Shown here: piece after piece, positions 48,202 through 59,202 of the stretch
Numbering within the stretch: position 1 is the first letter of the stretch
Layout: each line of letters begins with the position of its first letter
Assembly (NCBI RefSeq): GCF_003063335.1
Contig: NZ_NERX01000002.1
Location: 1-64,000, forward strand
Reading direction: 5' to 3'
Length of the DNA stretch: 64,000 bases
DNA from: Limnohabitans sp. MMS-10A-192
Lineage (GTDB): Bacteria > Pseudomonadota > Gammaproteobacteria > Burkholderiales > Burkholderiaceae_C
Made by a program: the position numbers and the translations under genes
Notes under the pieces: model-generated
The model's database searches: none
What the model was told of the DNA's origin: nothing
Seen by the model: only the letters and a program-made list of their open reading frames with translations

Positions 48202-49179
48202 ATGCAAAAACTCCGTGTGCTCATTGTCAGCCCTGCCTTGGCCGACGCCAACAATGGCAACTGGCAAACCGCCCAACGCTGGAAAAGCCTGCTGGCACCC
48301 CACACGGTGCGCATCGTGCGCGAGTGGCCCGACGCACAAGCCGCGCAAGACGACATCATGCTGGCCCTGCATGCGCGACGCTCTGCTGCGGCCGTGCAAG
48401 CTTGGTTCGATCAGCGCGGCCCCAAAGGCCTGGGCCTGGTGCTCACCGGCACCGACTTGTACCGCGACATCCAGCACGACGCGGCAGCGCAAGCCGCTCT
48501 GACCCAAGCCCACAGCCTGGTCGTGCTGCAAAGCCAAGGCCTGCAAGCGCTGCCCCAAGAGCTTCACAGCAAGACACGGGTCATCGTGGCCTCCGGTGGT
48601 TCACGGCAGACCCTGGTCAAAACCGCACGCCACATGCGCGTGGTGATGGTCGGCCACATGCGCGATGAAAAAGACCCACGCACACTGATGGCCGCTGCAC
48701 AGCTGCTGCGCATGCAGCCGGACATCTTCATCGACCACATCGGCCAGGCGCTCGACCCGGCACTGGGCCAGGCCGCACACGAGACACAAACACAGTGCCC
48801 GCGGTACCGCTGGCTGGGTGGCCTGCCCCATGCCGCGACCTTGCAGCGCATCCAGCGCGCCCACCTGCTGGTGCACACCAGCCGCATGGAAGGCGGCGCC
48901 CATGTGCTGATGGAAGCCCTGCGCAGCGGCACCCCGGTGCTGGCCTCGCGCATTGACGGCAACCTGGGCATGCTCGGCGACAATTACCCGGGTACGTTTG
49001 AGGTGGGCGATGCCCCCGCACTGACCAATTTGTTGCAGCAATGCCGATCAAATCAAAACTCGGTTGGTGGCTTGCTGTCACACTTGTCGGCTCTGTGCGC
49101 CGAACGCGCCACACTGTTTGAACCGCAAGCCGAACGCTCTGCGCTGCACCGCTGGGTGCAGGATCTCTGGACCCATTGA
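48202..49179 (+). CDS. senB: SenB-like selenosugar synthase (glycosyltransferase)
   Basis: A 325-residue GT-B type glycosyltransferase. The N-terminus LRVLIVSPALADANNGNWQT and the donor-site VHTSRMEGGAHVLMEALRSG match the family now called SenB. In Variovorax, SenB couples selenophosphate with a UDP-sugar to make a selenosugar on the way to selenoneine. The stop codon touches the ATG of the SelD fusion (TGAATG), so synthesis of selenophosphate and its use appear coupled. Family and context agree, but activity is not shown. Confidence 0.82.
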   Translation: MQKLRVLIVSPALADANNGNWQTAQRWKSLLAPHTVRIVREWPDAQAAQDDIMLALHARRSAAAVQAWFDQRGPKGLGLVLTGTDLYRDIQHDAAAQAALTQAHSLVVLQSQGLQALPQELHSKTRVIVASGGSRQTLVKTARHMRVVMVGHMRDEKDPRTLMAAAQLLRMQPDIFIDHIGQALDPALGQAAHETQTQCPRYRWLGGLPHAATLQRIQRAHLLVHTSRMEGGAHVLMEALRSGTPVLASRIDGNLGMLGDNYPGTFEVGDAPALTNLLQQCRSNQNSVGGLLSHLSALCAERATLFEPQAERSALHRWVQDLWTH

Positions 49180-51510
49180 ATGCAATCTTCTGAACAACCC
49201 GTGCTGCGCGACCTGGTGCTGGTGGGCGGTGGCCACAGCCATGTGGGCGTGCTGCGCATGTTCGCCATGAAGCCCGAGCCGGGCTTGCGCATCACCGTCA
49301 TCTGCACCGACACCGACACGCCTTACTCGGGCATGCTGCCCGGCTATGTGGCCGGACACTACAGCTTTGACGAAGTGCACATCGACTTGGGCCGACTGGC
49401 CGCCGCCACCGGCGCACGCCTTTACCGCGACGAGGTGATCGGCATCGACCGGCAAAACCAACAAGTGATTTGCCGCCACCGCCCGCCTGTGGCTTACGAC
49501 CTCTTATCGATCAACATCGGCTCGACCCCGCAGGTCCAGCAGATCGAAGGTGCGCAGGCCTTGGCCGTGCCGGTCAAGCCGATTGCCCAGTTCAACCAGC
49601 GCTGGCTGCAGTTGCTGGTCAAAGTGCGCGAGTGGCGTGGCCGCATGACGGTGGCCGTGGTCGGCGGTGGCGCAGGCGGCGTGGAGTTGCTGCTGGCCAT
49701 GCAATACCGTTTGCGCCATGAACTCAAAGCCCTGGGGCGCAACCCGGAAGACCTCAACTTCGTGCTGCTGACCGCCTCGGACACGCTGCTGCCCACCCAC
49801 AACAGCGGTGTGCGCGCGCGCTTTGTGCGTGTGCTGCGCGAGCGCAATGTCGAGGTGCACACCGGCGCCGAGGTGGTGCAAGTCTCACCCGGTTGCCTGC
49901 ACACCAAAAGCGGGCGCACCTTTGACGCCGACGAAACCATGTGGGTCACGCAAGCGGGCGGCCCGGCCTGGTTGCAAAGCACCGGCCTGGCACTCGACGC
50001 GAACGGCTTCATCCAGGTCAATGCGCAATTGCAAACGCTGACCGATCCGAAAATTTTTGCAGCTGGCGACATCGCCTGCTTTTCCGAGCGCCCGCTCGAA
50101 AAAGCCGGTGTGTTCGCCGTGCGCATGGCCAAGCCTCTGGCGAGCAACTTGCGGCGCAGCTTGCGCGGCCAAGCGCTGCAGCCCTACACGCCGCAACGCC
50201 GTTGGCTGGCCTTGATCTCGACCGGCAACCGCTACGCGGTCGCTTCGCGCGGCCCACTGGGCTTTGCCGGTGGCTGGGTGTGGCGCTGGAAAGACAGCAT
50301 CGACCGCCAGTTCATGCGGCGCTTCAACGAATTTGCACCGATGGCACAGCCTCGCACAGCCTCGCTGTGGGCCTTGCTGACACAGGCTTTCTCGGCCTGG
50401 CGTGCTCCGGCTGCGGGCCGACAGGGCATGCAACTGAGCAGCGAAGAATCCTTGCAAGCGCTGTCGGCCATCGCCATGCGCTGCGGCGGCTGTGGGGCCA
50501 AGGTGGGTGCCAACATTTTGTCGCGGGCGCTGGGCAGCTTGCAGCCGGTCGCACGCCAGGATGTGCTGATCGGCCTGCACGAGCCCGACGATGCAGCCGT
50601 GGTCAAAGTGCCTGCGGGCAAAGCCGTGGTGCAGACGGTGGACTTCTTTCGCGCCTTCATCGACGACCCCTATCTGTTTGGCAAGGTGGCGGCCAACCAC
50701 GCGCTGGGCGACATCTTTGCCATGGGCGGCGAGCCGCAGACCGCCACCGCGGTGTGCACCGTGCCCCCGGGGCTGGAAGCCAAGGTCGAAGACCTGTTGC
50801 TGCAAATGATGGGCGGCGCGGTGGAAGTGCTCAACGCCGCCGGTTGCAGCTTGGTCGGTGGCCACACCGGCGAGGGCCGCGAGCTGGCCCTGGGCTTTGC
50901 CATCAACGGCCTGATCGACGAGAAGATGGCCCAGGTCATGCGCAAAGGCGGCATGCAAGCGGGCGACCTGCTGGTGCTGACCAAGCCGATCGGCACCGGC
51001 ACCTTGTTTGCAGCCCATGCCCGCGGTGCAGCGCGTGGCCGCTGGATCGATGGGGCCATGCAGTCCATGCTCATGTCCAACCAGGTGGGTGCGCAAATCC
51101 TGAGCGCTTATGGCGCCACCGCCTGCACCGACCTGACCGGCTTTGGCCTGCTGGGCCATCTGGTCGAGATGACGCGCCCCTCGGGTGTGGACGCCGAGCT
51201 GCAACTGAGCGCCCTGCCGTTGCTGGACGGCGCGGTGGAATGCGTCAAGGCGGGCATCGTCAGCTCGCTGCAGCCCGCCAATGTGCGCTTGCGCCGCGCC
51301 CTGCGCAACGCCGAGGAGTTTGTGCAAGACGCCCGTTACCCCCTACTGTTTGACCCGCAAACCGCTGGCGGCCTGCTGGCCAGCGTGCCTGCTGAACAGG
51401 CCGACGCCTGCGTGGCCGCGCTGCAGGCGGCCGGTTATGCACACACCGCCATCATTGGCCGCGTCATGGCCGCAAGCCAGGCCATCGAGCCGGTGGTTTT
51501 GAAAACCTGA
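49180..51510 (+). CDS. selD: FAD oxidoreductase-selenophosphate synthase fusion (SelD/SenC)
   Basis: A 776-residue two-domain protein. Residues about 1-400 are an NDH-2-like flavoprotein (DLVLVGGGHSHVGVLRMF, VAVVGGGAGGVELLLAMQ, IFAAGDIACF). Residues about 425-776 are SelD, which makes selenophosphate from selenide and ATP. Catalytic Cys438 and Lys441 are in RCGGCGAKVG, and TDLTGFGLLGHLVEM and DPQTAGGLLASVP follow. Fusions of this type are known. The flavin domain may reduce a selenium precursor. No space separates it from senB. Confidence 0.92.
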   Translation: MQSSEQPVLRDLVLVGGGHSHVGVLRMFAMKPEPGLRITVICTDTDTPYSGMLPGYVAGHYSFDEVHIDLGRLAAATGARLYRDEVIGIDRQNQQVICRHRPPVAYDLLSINIGSTPQVQQIEGAQALAVPVKPIAQFNQRWLQLLVKVREWRGRMTVAVVGGGAGGVELLLAMQYRLRHELKALGRNPEDLNFVLLTASDTLLPTHNSGVRARFVRVLRERNVEVHTGAEVVQVSPGCLHTKSGRTFDADETMWVTQAGGPAWLQSTGLALDANGFIQVNAQLQTLTDPKIFAAGDIACFSERPLEKAGVFAVRMAKPLASNLRRSLRGQALQPYTPQRRWLALISTGNRYAVASRGPLGFAGGWVWRWKDSIDRQFMRRFNEFAPMAQPRTASLWALLTQAFSAWRAPAAGRQGMQLSSEESLQALSAIAMRCGGCGAKVGANILSRALGSLQPVARQDVLIGLHEPDDAAVVKVPAGKAVVQTVDFFRAFIDDPYLFGKVAANHALGDIFAMGGEPQTATAVCTVPPGLEAKVEDLLLQMMGGAVEVLNAAGCSLVGGHTGEGRELALGFAINGLIDEKMAQVMRKGGMQAGDLLVLTKPIGTGTLFAAHARGAARGRWIDGAMQSMLMSNQVGAQILSAYGATACTDLTGFGLLGHLVEMTRPSGVDAELQLSALPLLDGAVECVKAGIVSSLQPANVRLRRALRNAEEFVQDARYPLLFDPQTAGGLLASVPAEQADACVAALQAAGYAHTAIIGRVMAASQAIEPVVLKT

Positions 51511-51514
51511 AGTG

Positions 51515-51550
51515 CTTTGCGGGAGAGGCCCATGCGCCTCCCCGCAAAAG
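51515..51550. terminator. Hairpin between convergent selD and katG
   Basis: CTTTGCGGGAGAGGC (51515-51529) pairs with the complementary stretch 51535-51550 (GCCTCCCCGCAAAAG) with small bulges. It is the only stem in the 49 bases between the two stop codons and may serve both directions. Confidence 0.5.
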
Positions 51551-51559
51551 ACAAGACGG

Positions 51560-53788
<2,229 letters not shown>

Positions 53789-53877
53789 CTAACTCCATCA
53801 TGTGAATTGGCCGCACCCTCAGGCCGCACAGCCATTGGGGCACACTTGGCAGCGACACAACATGACAACGCTCAAAC

Positions 53878-54543
53878 ATGAACGACAAGATGACCCTCAA
53901 CTCTGACCTGAGCCAGCGCTGTGTGGTCAACAGCCACACGCTCGACTGGGTGGCTTCACCTGCGGCGGGCGTGTCACGCCGCTTGCTGGAGCGCGATGGT
54001 GGTGAGGTGGCGCGGGCCACCTCCATCGTGCGCTACGCAGCGGGCTCCGCGTTTGACGCGCACACGCACGGCGGTGGCGAAGAAATCCTGGTGCTCGAAG
54101 GCACTTTGCAAGACGAGCACGGTGTTTATGGCCCCGGCACTTACATCAAGAACCCGGTGGGCAGCGCACACGCGCCCTTCACGGCCGAGGGTTGCACCCT
54201 GTTTGTGAAGCTGCGCCATTTGGACCCACGCGACAGCGAACGCGTGGTGATTGACTCGCGCCACACCCCCTGGCACCAAGGCATGGTCGAGGGCCTGAAG
54301 GTTTTGCCACTGAACACCTTCGAGACGCAAAACACCGCGCTGGTGCGCTGGGCCCCGCAGACGTTTTTCAACCCACACCGGCATTGGGGCGGTGAAGAAA
54401 TCTTTGTGGTTGAAGGCGTGTTCTCAGACGAGCACGGCAACTACCCGGCAGGCAGCTGGCTGCGCAGCCCGCACATGAGCCAGCACCAACCGTTTAGCCG
54501 AGAAGGCTGTTTGATTCTGGTGAAAACCGGTCACCTGGTGTGA
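53878..54543 (+). CDS. Double-cupin (ChrR-like) protein
   Basis: A 221-residue protein with two cupin domains, each with a metal-binding motif: FDAHTHGGGEEILVLEG near residue 60 and FNPHRHWGGEEIFVVEG near residue 162. The domains resemble the cupin part of ChrR anti-sigma factors, but the zinc-binding N-terminal half of ChrR is missing, so it is probably an enzyme or sensor in its own right. It is divergent from katG; a link to oxidative stress is inferred. Confidence 0.82.
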   Translation: MNDKMTLNSDLSQRCVVNSHTLDWVASPAAGVSRRLLERDGGEVARATSIVRYAAGSAFDAHTHGGGEEILVLEGTLQDEHGVYGPGTYIKNPVGSAHAPFTAEGCTLFVKLRHLDPRDSERVVIDSRHTPWHQGMVEGLKVLPLNTFETQNTALVRWAPQTFFNPHRHWGGEEIFVVEGVFSDEHGNYPAGSWLRSPHMSQHQPFSREGCLILVKTGHLV

Positions 54544-54553
54544 CGCACACGCC

Positions 54554-55315
54554 TCAGCGCCACTGAAGCTGCGCGACCCAGCCGCTGCTGCGCGCTTGCG
54601 TGTTGTCGCTGTCCGCGCCGATCACCACCGCGCTGACTGCGGGCACGGCGGTTTTGGCACTGCCCACAGGCAGTTCATCGCCAAAGAGCGCGAGGAAGTC
54701 TTGCGCCACATCGCGTGATTCGCTGAGCCACTGCTGGAGTGGTGCGCCAGTGCCTTGCACCACCACGTAGCGCACGCGGCGGCTGTAGGGGTTGGCGGCT
54801 GAGGTGCCACTGGCTTGCAGCGGGTCCCACAGATAACACACGGTGGCGGCGGGCAGGTTTTCGCCGCTCACCGATCGCGCCACACGCAGCAGCGTGCGTT
54901 CGCCAAAGGGCACGCGATCGAGCGCATGGTCAAACATCACACACACTTTGAGTGCGGCGTCATCACCGTCTTTGCGCCGCAAGTCGGCAGGGCGCTGGCC
55001 ACCGCTCAAGGCTTGGTCCAAGCGCCAGCGCCATTGCAACGTGCCTGCAGTGCCGCGCCAGTCGTGTGCCCAGGTGCCGTACGACTGGTTGGTGCGCATC
55101 TGCACACCGGCCACGCCGTCGACTTGGCCCAGTTCAAAACGCGTGGCGCCGATCTCGGGTTTGTTGGGCAAGCCCACAAAGCGCCAGCCTGGGGTGTTGG
55201 CGCTGTGCTGGCTCGTGAACGGCAACAGCGGACCTGACAAAGACAAGGGCGATGTGGCGTGGGCGCTCCAGGCCAAGAGCCCAGCGGCGGCGAATGCACG
55301 GAGGTGCCTTGCCAT
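54554..55315 (-). CDS. DUF3047 family exported protein
   Basis: A 253-residue protein with a signal peptide (to about residue 20, SAHATS). The body matches the DUF3047 pattern (THDWRGTAGTLQWRWRLDQ region, GDDAALKVCVMFDH and YLWDPLQASGTSAANPYS). Function is unknown. It starts two bases after the stop of the flavoprotein fusion upstream and so is probably coupled to it. The ATG giving MARHLRAFAAAG starts the signal peptide and is preferred to a longer reading. Confidence 0.75.
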   Translation of the reverse strand: MARHLRAFAAAGLLAWSAHATSPLSLSGPLLPFTSQHSANTPGWRFVGLPNKPEIGATRFELGQVDGVAGVQMRTNQSYGTWAHDWRGTAGTLQWRWRLDQALSGGQRPADLRRKDGDDAALKVCVMFDHALDRVPFGERTLLRVARSVSGENLPAATVCYLWDPLQASGTSAANPYSRRVRYVVVQGTGAPLQQWLSESRDVAQDFLALFGDELPVGSAKTAVPAVSAVVIGADSDNTQARSSGWVAQLQWR

Positions 55316-55317
55316 GC

Positions 55318-57588
55318 TCAGGCTCCGCGTTTGAAGTCGTGGTACTTCTTGACCCACGCCAGCAAGCGCTGCGGCGCATGCGTCCGCTTCCATTCGCCCG
55401 CCGCGTATTTGTTGGCTTCGGCCATCGTGGGGTAGGTGTGGATGGTGCCCAAGATCTTGTTCAGGCCCAGGCCATGTTTCATGGCCAGCACGTACTCGGC
55501 CAGCAAGTCTGCCGCGTGTGCGCCCACGATGGTCACGCCCAAAATCTTGTCTTTGCCCGGCACGGTGAGCACCTTCACAAAACCCTGCGCTTCGCTGTCT
55601 GCAATGGCGCGGTCCAGATCGTCGATGTTGTATTTCGTGACTTCATAAGCGATGTTTTTCTCTTTCGCTTCCTGCTCGTTCAGTCCCACACGCGCCACCT
55701 CGGGGTCGATGAAAGTCGCCCACGGAATCACCGAGTAGTCGGCCTTGAACAGCTTCCACTCGCCAAACAGCGCGTTGACTGCGGCGTACCAGGCTTGGTG
55801 TGCGGCGGTATGCGTGAACTGGAACGGCCCCGCCACGTCGCCTGCGGCGTAAATGTTGGGGTAGATGGTTTGCAGGTACTCGTTGGTCTCCACGGTGCGG
55901 TGCGTGGGGATGCCCAAGTCTTCCAGGCCATAACCCTGCAAACGCGCCACGCGGCCCACGGCGCACAGCAGTTGGTCAAATGGAATGACTTGCTCTTGAC
56001 CGTTGTGCTCAACGATCAGGCATTTTTCGAAAGTGGACGCGACACCTTCGCTCGTCATCGCGAACCCTTTATCCGTCATCGCGAGCGAAGCGTGGCGATC
56101 CATAGACTCCTTCGCTGCGCTCGCAGTGACGGGAGAAGGACGAAGCTCGCAGCGCAGCGCCTTGTGGCCGGTGAGCACTTTCACGCCGTCGGCCTCCAGT
56201 GCGGCTTTGGCTAGTTCGCTCACCTCTGCGTCTTCGCGCACCATGATGCGTGCGCCCATTTCCACTTGGGTGACGTGTGAGCCCAGTCGCGCAAAGCTTT
56301 GCGCCAACTCGCAGCCAATCGGCCCACCGCCCAGCACCACCAGGCGCTTGGGCACTTCATCGAGCTTCGCAAATTCGTCCCACAGCGTGTCGCTGGTCAC
56401 ATAGCCGACGTCGTCCAAGCCGGGCAGTGGCGGCACAAAGGGGCGGGCGCCAGCGGCGATCACGATGCTGCGGGCAGTCAAGCGTTGAGTTGTGCCGTCG
56501 TTCAACGCCACTTCCACCGTCCACGGGTTCACCAGTTTGCCGTAGCCCTGCAACACTTCCACACCCAAGCCGGTGTAACGCTCGATGCTGTCGTGCGGCT
56601 CGATGGCTTTGATCACGTCGTGCACGCGCTGCATCACCGCCTTGAAACTGAAGCTCGGGGCCGCATCGCTCAGGCCGTAGCTCGACGCGTGGCGCATTTG
56701 GTGGGCCAGCTTGGCGCTTTTGATCAGCGCTTTGCTCGGCACACAGCCGTAGTTCAAACAGTCGCCGCCCATCTTGTGCGCCTCGATCAGCGTGACCTTG
56801 GCCTTGACGGCTGCCGCGATGTAGGCACTGACCAAACCGCCCGCGCCGCCGCCGATGACGATCAGGTTGCGGTCAAAAGTTTGGGGACGCTGGTCGGCCC
56901 AGCGGGCGTAGACCTTGCGCTTTTGCACAGCCGCGACGATGCGGCGCGCGACCAGCGGGAAGAGGCCCAACAGCACAAAGCTGCCCAAGAGCGCGGGGCT
57001 CAAGATGCCCTTCACCGAATCAAGCTGCGCCAACTGCGTGCCCGCGTTCACATACACCGCCGTGCCCGCCAGCATGCCGATCTGGCTGACCCAGTAATAC
57101 GTCCACACCTTCATGCGCGTGAGACCCATGAGCAGGTTGATCAAGAAGAAAGGCACAACCGGAATCAGGCGCAAAGTGAAGAGGTAAAAACCGCCCTCGC
57201 GGTCCACGCCCAAGTGGATGTCGGCCAAGCGCTGACCAAAGCGCGCCTCCACCCAATCGCGCAACAAAAAGCGCGATGCCAAAAACGCCAAGGTTGCGCC
57301 CACGGTGGACGCAAACGACACGATCAACAAACCTTGCCACAGCCCAAACACCGCGCCCCCCGCCAGCGTGATGATGGTCGCGCCGGGAAACGACAACGCC
57401 GTGGCCAGCACATAGACAAGGAAGTAGACCACCGCCACCGCAAGCGGCTGCTCGGCGTGCAGCTGCGCAAAACTGGCCTGGCTGGCTTTGAGCTGCTCAA
57501 AGCTCAAGAAGCGGCCCAGGTCAAGCGCCACAAACGCCCCGATGGCCAGCGCCAGCAAGAGCAACAACAGAATTTGACGAAAACGCAT
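55318..57588 (-). CDS. TVP38/DedA-type membrane domain fused to a dihydrolipoamide dehydrogenase-like flavoprotein
   Basis: A 756-residue fusion. Residues about 1-225 form a TVP38/TMEM64 membrane domain (SFPGATIITLAGGAVFG and RLIPVVPFFLINLLMGLTRM). The rest is a class I disulfide oxidoreductase with NLIVIGGGAGGLVSAYIAAA, redox-active MGGDCLNYGCVPSKA, a second NAD-binding fold, and a C-terminal IHTYPTMAEANKYAAGEWK. The ATG giving MRFRQILLLL is used. About 25-30 residues near 486-512 are the translation of a palindromic repeat, which normal relatives should lack. The substrate is unknown. Confidence 0.87.
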   Translation of the reverse strand: MRFRQILLLLLLALAIGAFVALDLGRFLSFEQLKASQASFAQLHAEQPLAVAVVYFLVYVLATALSFPGATIITLAGGAVFGLWQGLLIVSFASTVGATLAFLASRFLLRDWVEARFGQRLADIHLGVDREGGFYLFTLRLIPVVPFFLINLLMGLTRMKVWTYYWVSQIGMLAGTAVYVNAGTQLAQLDSVKGILSPALLGSFVLLGLFPLVARRIVAAVQKRKVYARWADQRPQTFDRNLIVIGGGAGGLVSAYIAAAVKAKVTLIEAHKMGGDCLNYGCVPSKALIKSAKLAHQMRHASSYGLSDAAPSFSFKAVMQRVHDVIKAIEPHDSIERYTGLGVEVLQGYGKLVNPWTVEVALNDGTTQRLTARSIVIAAGARPFVPPLPGLDDVGYVTSDTLWDEFAKLDEVPKRLVVLGGGPIGCELAQSFARLGSHVTQVEMGARIMVREDAEVSELAKAALEADGVKVLTGHKALRCELRPSPVTASAAKESMDRHASLAMTDKGFAMTSEGVASTFEKCLIVEHNGQEQVIPFDQLLCAVGRVARLQGYGLEDLGIPTHRTVETNEYLQTIYPNIYAAGDVAGPFQFTHTAAHQAWYAAVNALFGEWKLFKADYSVIPWATFIDPEVARVGLNEQEAKEKNIAYEVTKYNIDDLDRAIADSEAQGFVKVLTVPGKDKILGVTIVGAHAADLLAEYVLAMKHGLGLNKILGTIHTYPTMAEANKYAAGEWKRTHAPQRLLAWVKKYHDFKRGA
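56053..56131. repeat. Palindromic repeat translated inside the flavoprotein gene
   Basis: CGTCATCGCGAGCGAAGCG begins at 56074 and a matching inverted arm (TTCGCTGCGCTCGCAGTGACG) ends at 56131, an imperfect palindrome of 58 bases. A partial copy of its first 11 bases, CGTCATCGCGA, lies at 56053-56063. The sequence resembles the widespread dispersed CGTCATTGCGAGCGAAGCG-type palindrome. It keeps the frame open and codes for a Ser/Ala/Met-rich stretch. Confidence 0.75.
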
Positions 57589-57639
57589 CACACAACTCCC
57601 CATAGATTGGCGCCTTCATCTCCAGCGCAGCGTGCTTTT

Positions 57640-58767
57640 CTACTTCACCAAACCATAAGCCGTATTGCGCCCACCGCCTTCGAGCCGCTGCAACACGCCA
57701 CGCGCCAACAAGTCATTGATGTCTCGCAGCGCCGTGTCGGCCGAGCACTTTCCGATGGTGGCCCATTTGGCGTTGGTCAGCTTGCCGTCCATGCCATCGA
57801 GCATGCGGTTGAGCACCAGCGTCTGCCGAGCATTCATCGGCGTGTCTGCCCACCTTTGCCAAAACTGCGACTTGTCCAGCACGCCCACCAACAAACCATC
57901 AGCACCCTGCACCGCGCGCAGCAAGCAGCCCAAAAACCAATCCAGCCACGGGGTCACATCCAGCGTGCCGCGTTGGGTGATTTCGAGTTGCTCGTAATAC
58001 TGCTTGCGCTCGCGCTGAATTTGCGCACTCAGGCTGTAAAACCGTTGCGCAGAGCCTTCAGCGCGGGCCAAGGCCATGTCGCCCACAGCTCGGCTGACGC
58101 GGCCGTTGCCGTCATCAAACGGGTGCAAAGTCACCAGCCACAAGTGCGCCAAACCCGCGTGGACCAGCGCATCACCCACCGGCCCGGCGTTGAACCACTC
58201 CAAAAACGCAGCTGTTTGTGCGGGCAAGGTGTGGGCAGGTGGTGCCTCAAAGTGCACCTTTTCTCGGCCCACCGGACCCGAGACCACTTGCATCGGCCCC
58301 GCTGCATCGTTGCGCCAAGTGCCCACCTGAATCCGTACACGGCCACTGAAACCGGTTGGAAACAGCGCCGCATGCCAGCCAAACAAGCGCTCAGCCGTGA
58401 GCGGCTGCGCGTGTTGCTGGGTGGCGTCCAGCACCATGTCCACCACACCATCCACATGGCGGTCAGCGGGTGCGAGCGCGCCAATATCCACCCCCATGCG
58501 CCGGGCGATGGACGAGCGCACCGCCTCCAGGTTGAGCGTTTCGCCTTCGATGGCGCTGGTGGTGATGACCTCTTGCGTCAAAGCTTGCAAAGTCGCCAGA
58601 TCGCGCTGCGCCAAACCCAAATGGGCCATCCTGCCCACCAACTCGCCTTGCGCACGGTGCAACTGTGCCAACGGCCCCGCCAGTGCAGTCGCGTCATAAC
58701 GCCACTGCGGCCAGTCGGTGCGCTGCCACAGGTAAGTGCGTTTGCGGGTGGGCTTGTCGGGGAACAT
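57640..58767 (-). CDS. Fic-family protein with DUF4172 N-terminal domain
   Basis: A 375-residue Fic protein that may AMPylate or otherwise modify a target. The N-terminal DUF4172 part begins TYLWQRTDWPQWRYDA. The inhibitory-helix motif TSAIEGE lies upstream of the core, and the active site HPFDDGNGRVSR is intact. The C-terminus (SADTALRDINDLLARGVL) looks like a winged helix. The ATG giving MFPDKPTRKR is chosen; a GTG 24 bases upstream lies in the operator. Fic genes are often carried inside type I restriction loci, and a hsdM relic lies next to it. Confidence 0.85.
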   Translation of the reverse strand: MFPDKPTRKRTYLWQRTDWPQWRYDATALAGPLAQLHRAQGELVGRMAHLGLAQRDLATLQALTQEVITTSAIEGETLNLEAVRSSIARRMGVDIGALAPADRHVDGVVDMVLDATQQHAQPLTAERLFGWHAALFPTGFSGRVRIQVGTWRNDAAGPMQVVSGPVGREKVHFEAPPAHTLPAQTAAFLEWFNAGPVGDALVHAGLAHLWLVTLHPFDDGNGRVSRAVGDMALARAEGSAQRFYSLSAQIQRERKQYYEQLEITQRGTLDVTPWLDWFLGCLLRAVQGADGLLVGVLDKSQFWQRWADTPMNARQTLVLNRMLDGMDGKLTNAKWATIGKCSADTALRDINDLLARGVLQRLEGGGRNTAYGLVK

Positions 58768-58786
58768 GCGGCGATTATGCGCCTTA

Positions 58787-58829
58787 TTCACCGCATATTT
58801 TGCGGTGAATTGTGAAGTGATTCACCGCA
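58787..58829. promoter_or_regulatory. Three TTCACCGCA half-sites upstream of the Fic gene
   Basis: TTCACCGCA (58787-58795) and TGCGGTGAA (58801-58809) are a perfect 9-bp dyad with 5 bases between. TTCACCGCA recurs at 58821-58829. This looks like an operator, perhaps for autoregulation by the winged helix at the Fic C-terminus. Confidence 0.6.
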
Positions 58830-58833
58830 CTAC

Positions 58834-59013
58834 TCACCAAAAAGCTTGCAGCTCGGTCTGGTAACGGTTGATGACGTGCCGCAAAAAGATCACGCCCAAC
58901 ACCGGCATGGACTATTCGGTGGCCGTGAGGTTGGAGTTGGCACGGAGCTGATAGGCGGCTTCCCACAGGCTGGTTTCATTTTGCGCGATGTTGCGGAAGG
59001 CGTTGGCGGTCAT
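58834..59013 (-). pseudogene. Remnant of a type I restriction methylase subunit (hsdM N-terminus)
   Basis: The minus strand from the ATG at 59013 reads like the start of HsdM (NETSLWEAAYQLRANSNL, then MPVLGVIFLRHVINRYQ). A TAG stops the frame at the 34th codon, where the family usually has Tyr, and the reading ends at a TGA at 58836 after about 59 codons. The remaining 400-500 residues of a methylase are missing. This is a truncated, stop-containing relic; no hsdS or hsdR is visible. Confidence 0.7.
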
Positions 59014-59202
59014 CTGTACGGGGGCTGATTGTTGTTTTTGGAGATTTACAGAGGGGCGTTTGGACTAGGTGGCCAGCGGGGACGTGAATGATTACGCCCA
59101 GCTTTGGTTTCTGGGTGGATTTGAGGGGGCTCATGGGAGTTTGCACGCAAAGGAGATTTGTAGCTCTTTATTTGTATTTATTTGGGTATAGTTGGACGCC
59201 TC

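Noticed and set aside
56299..58815. Plus-strand frame of 838 codons opposite the flavoprotein and Fic genes
   Set aside because: Antisense shadow with no motifs and an unusual Gln/His/Arg composition.
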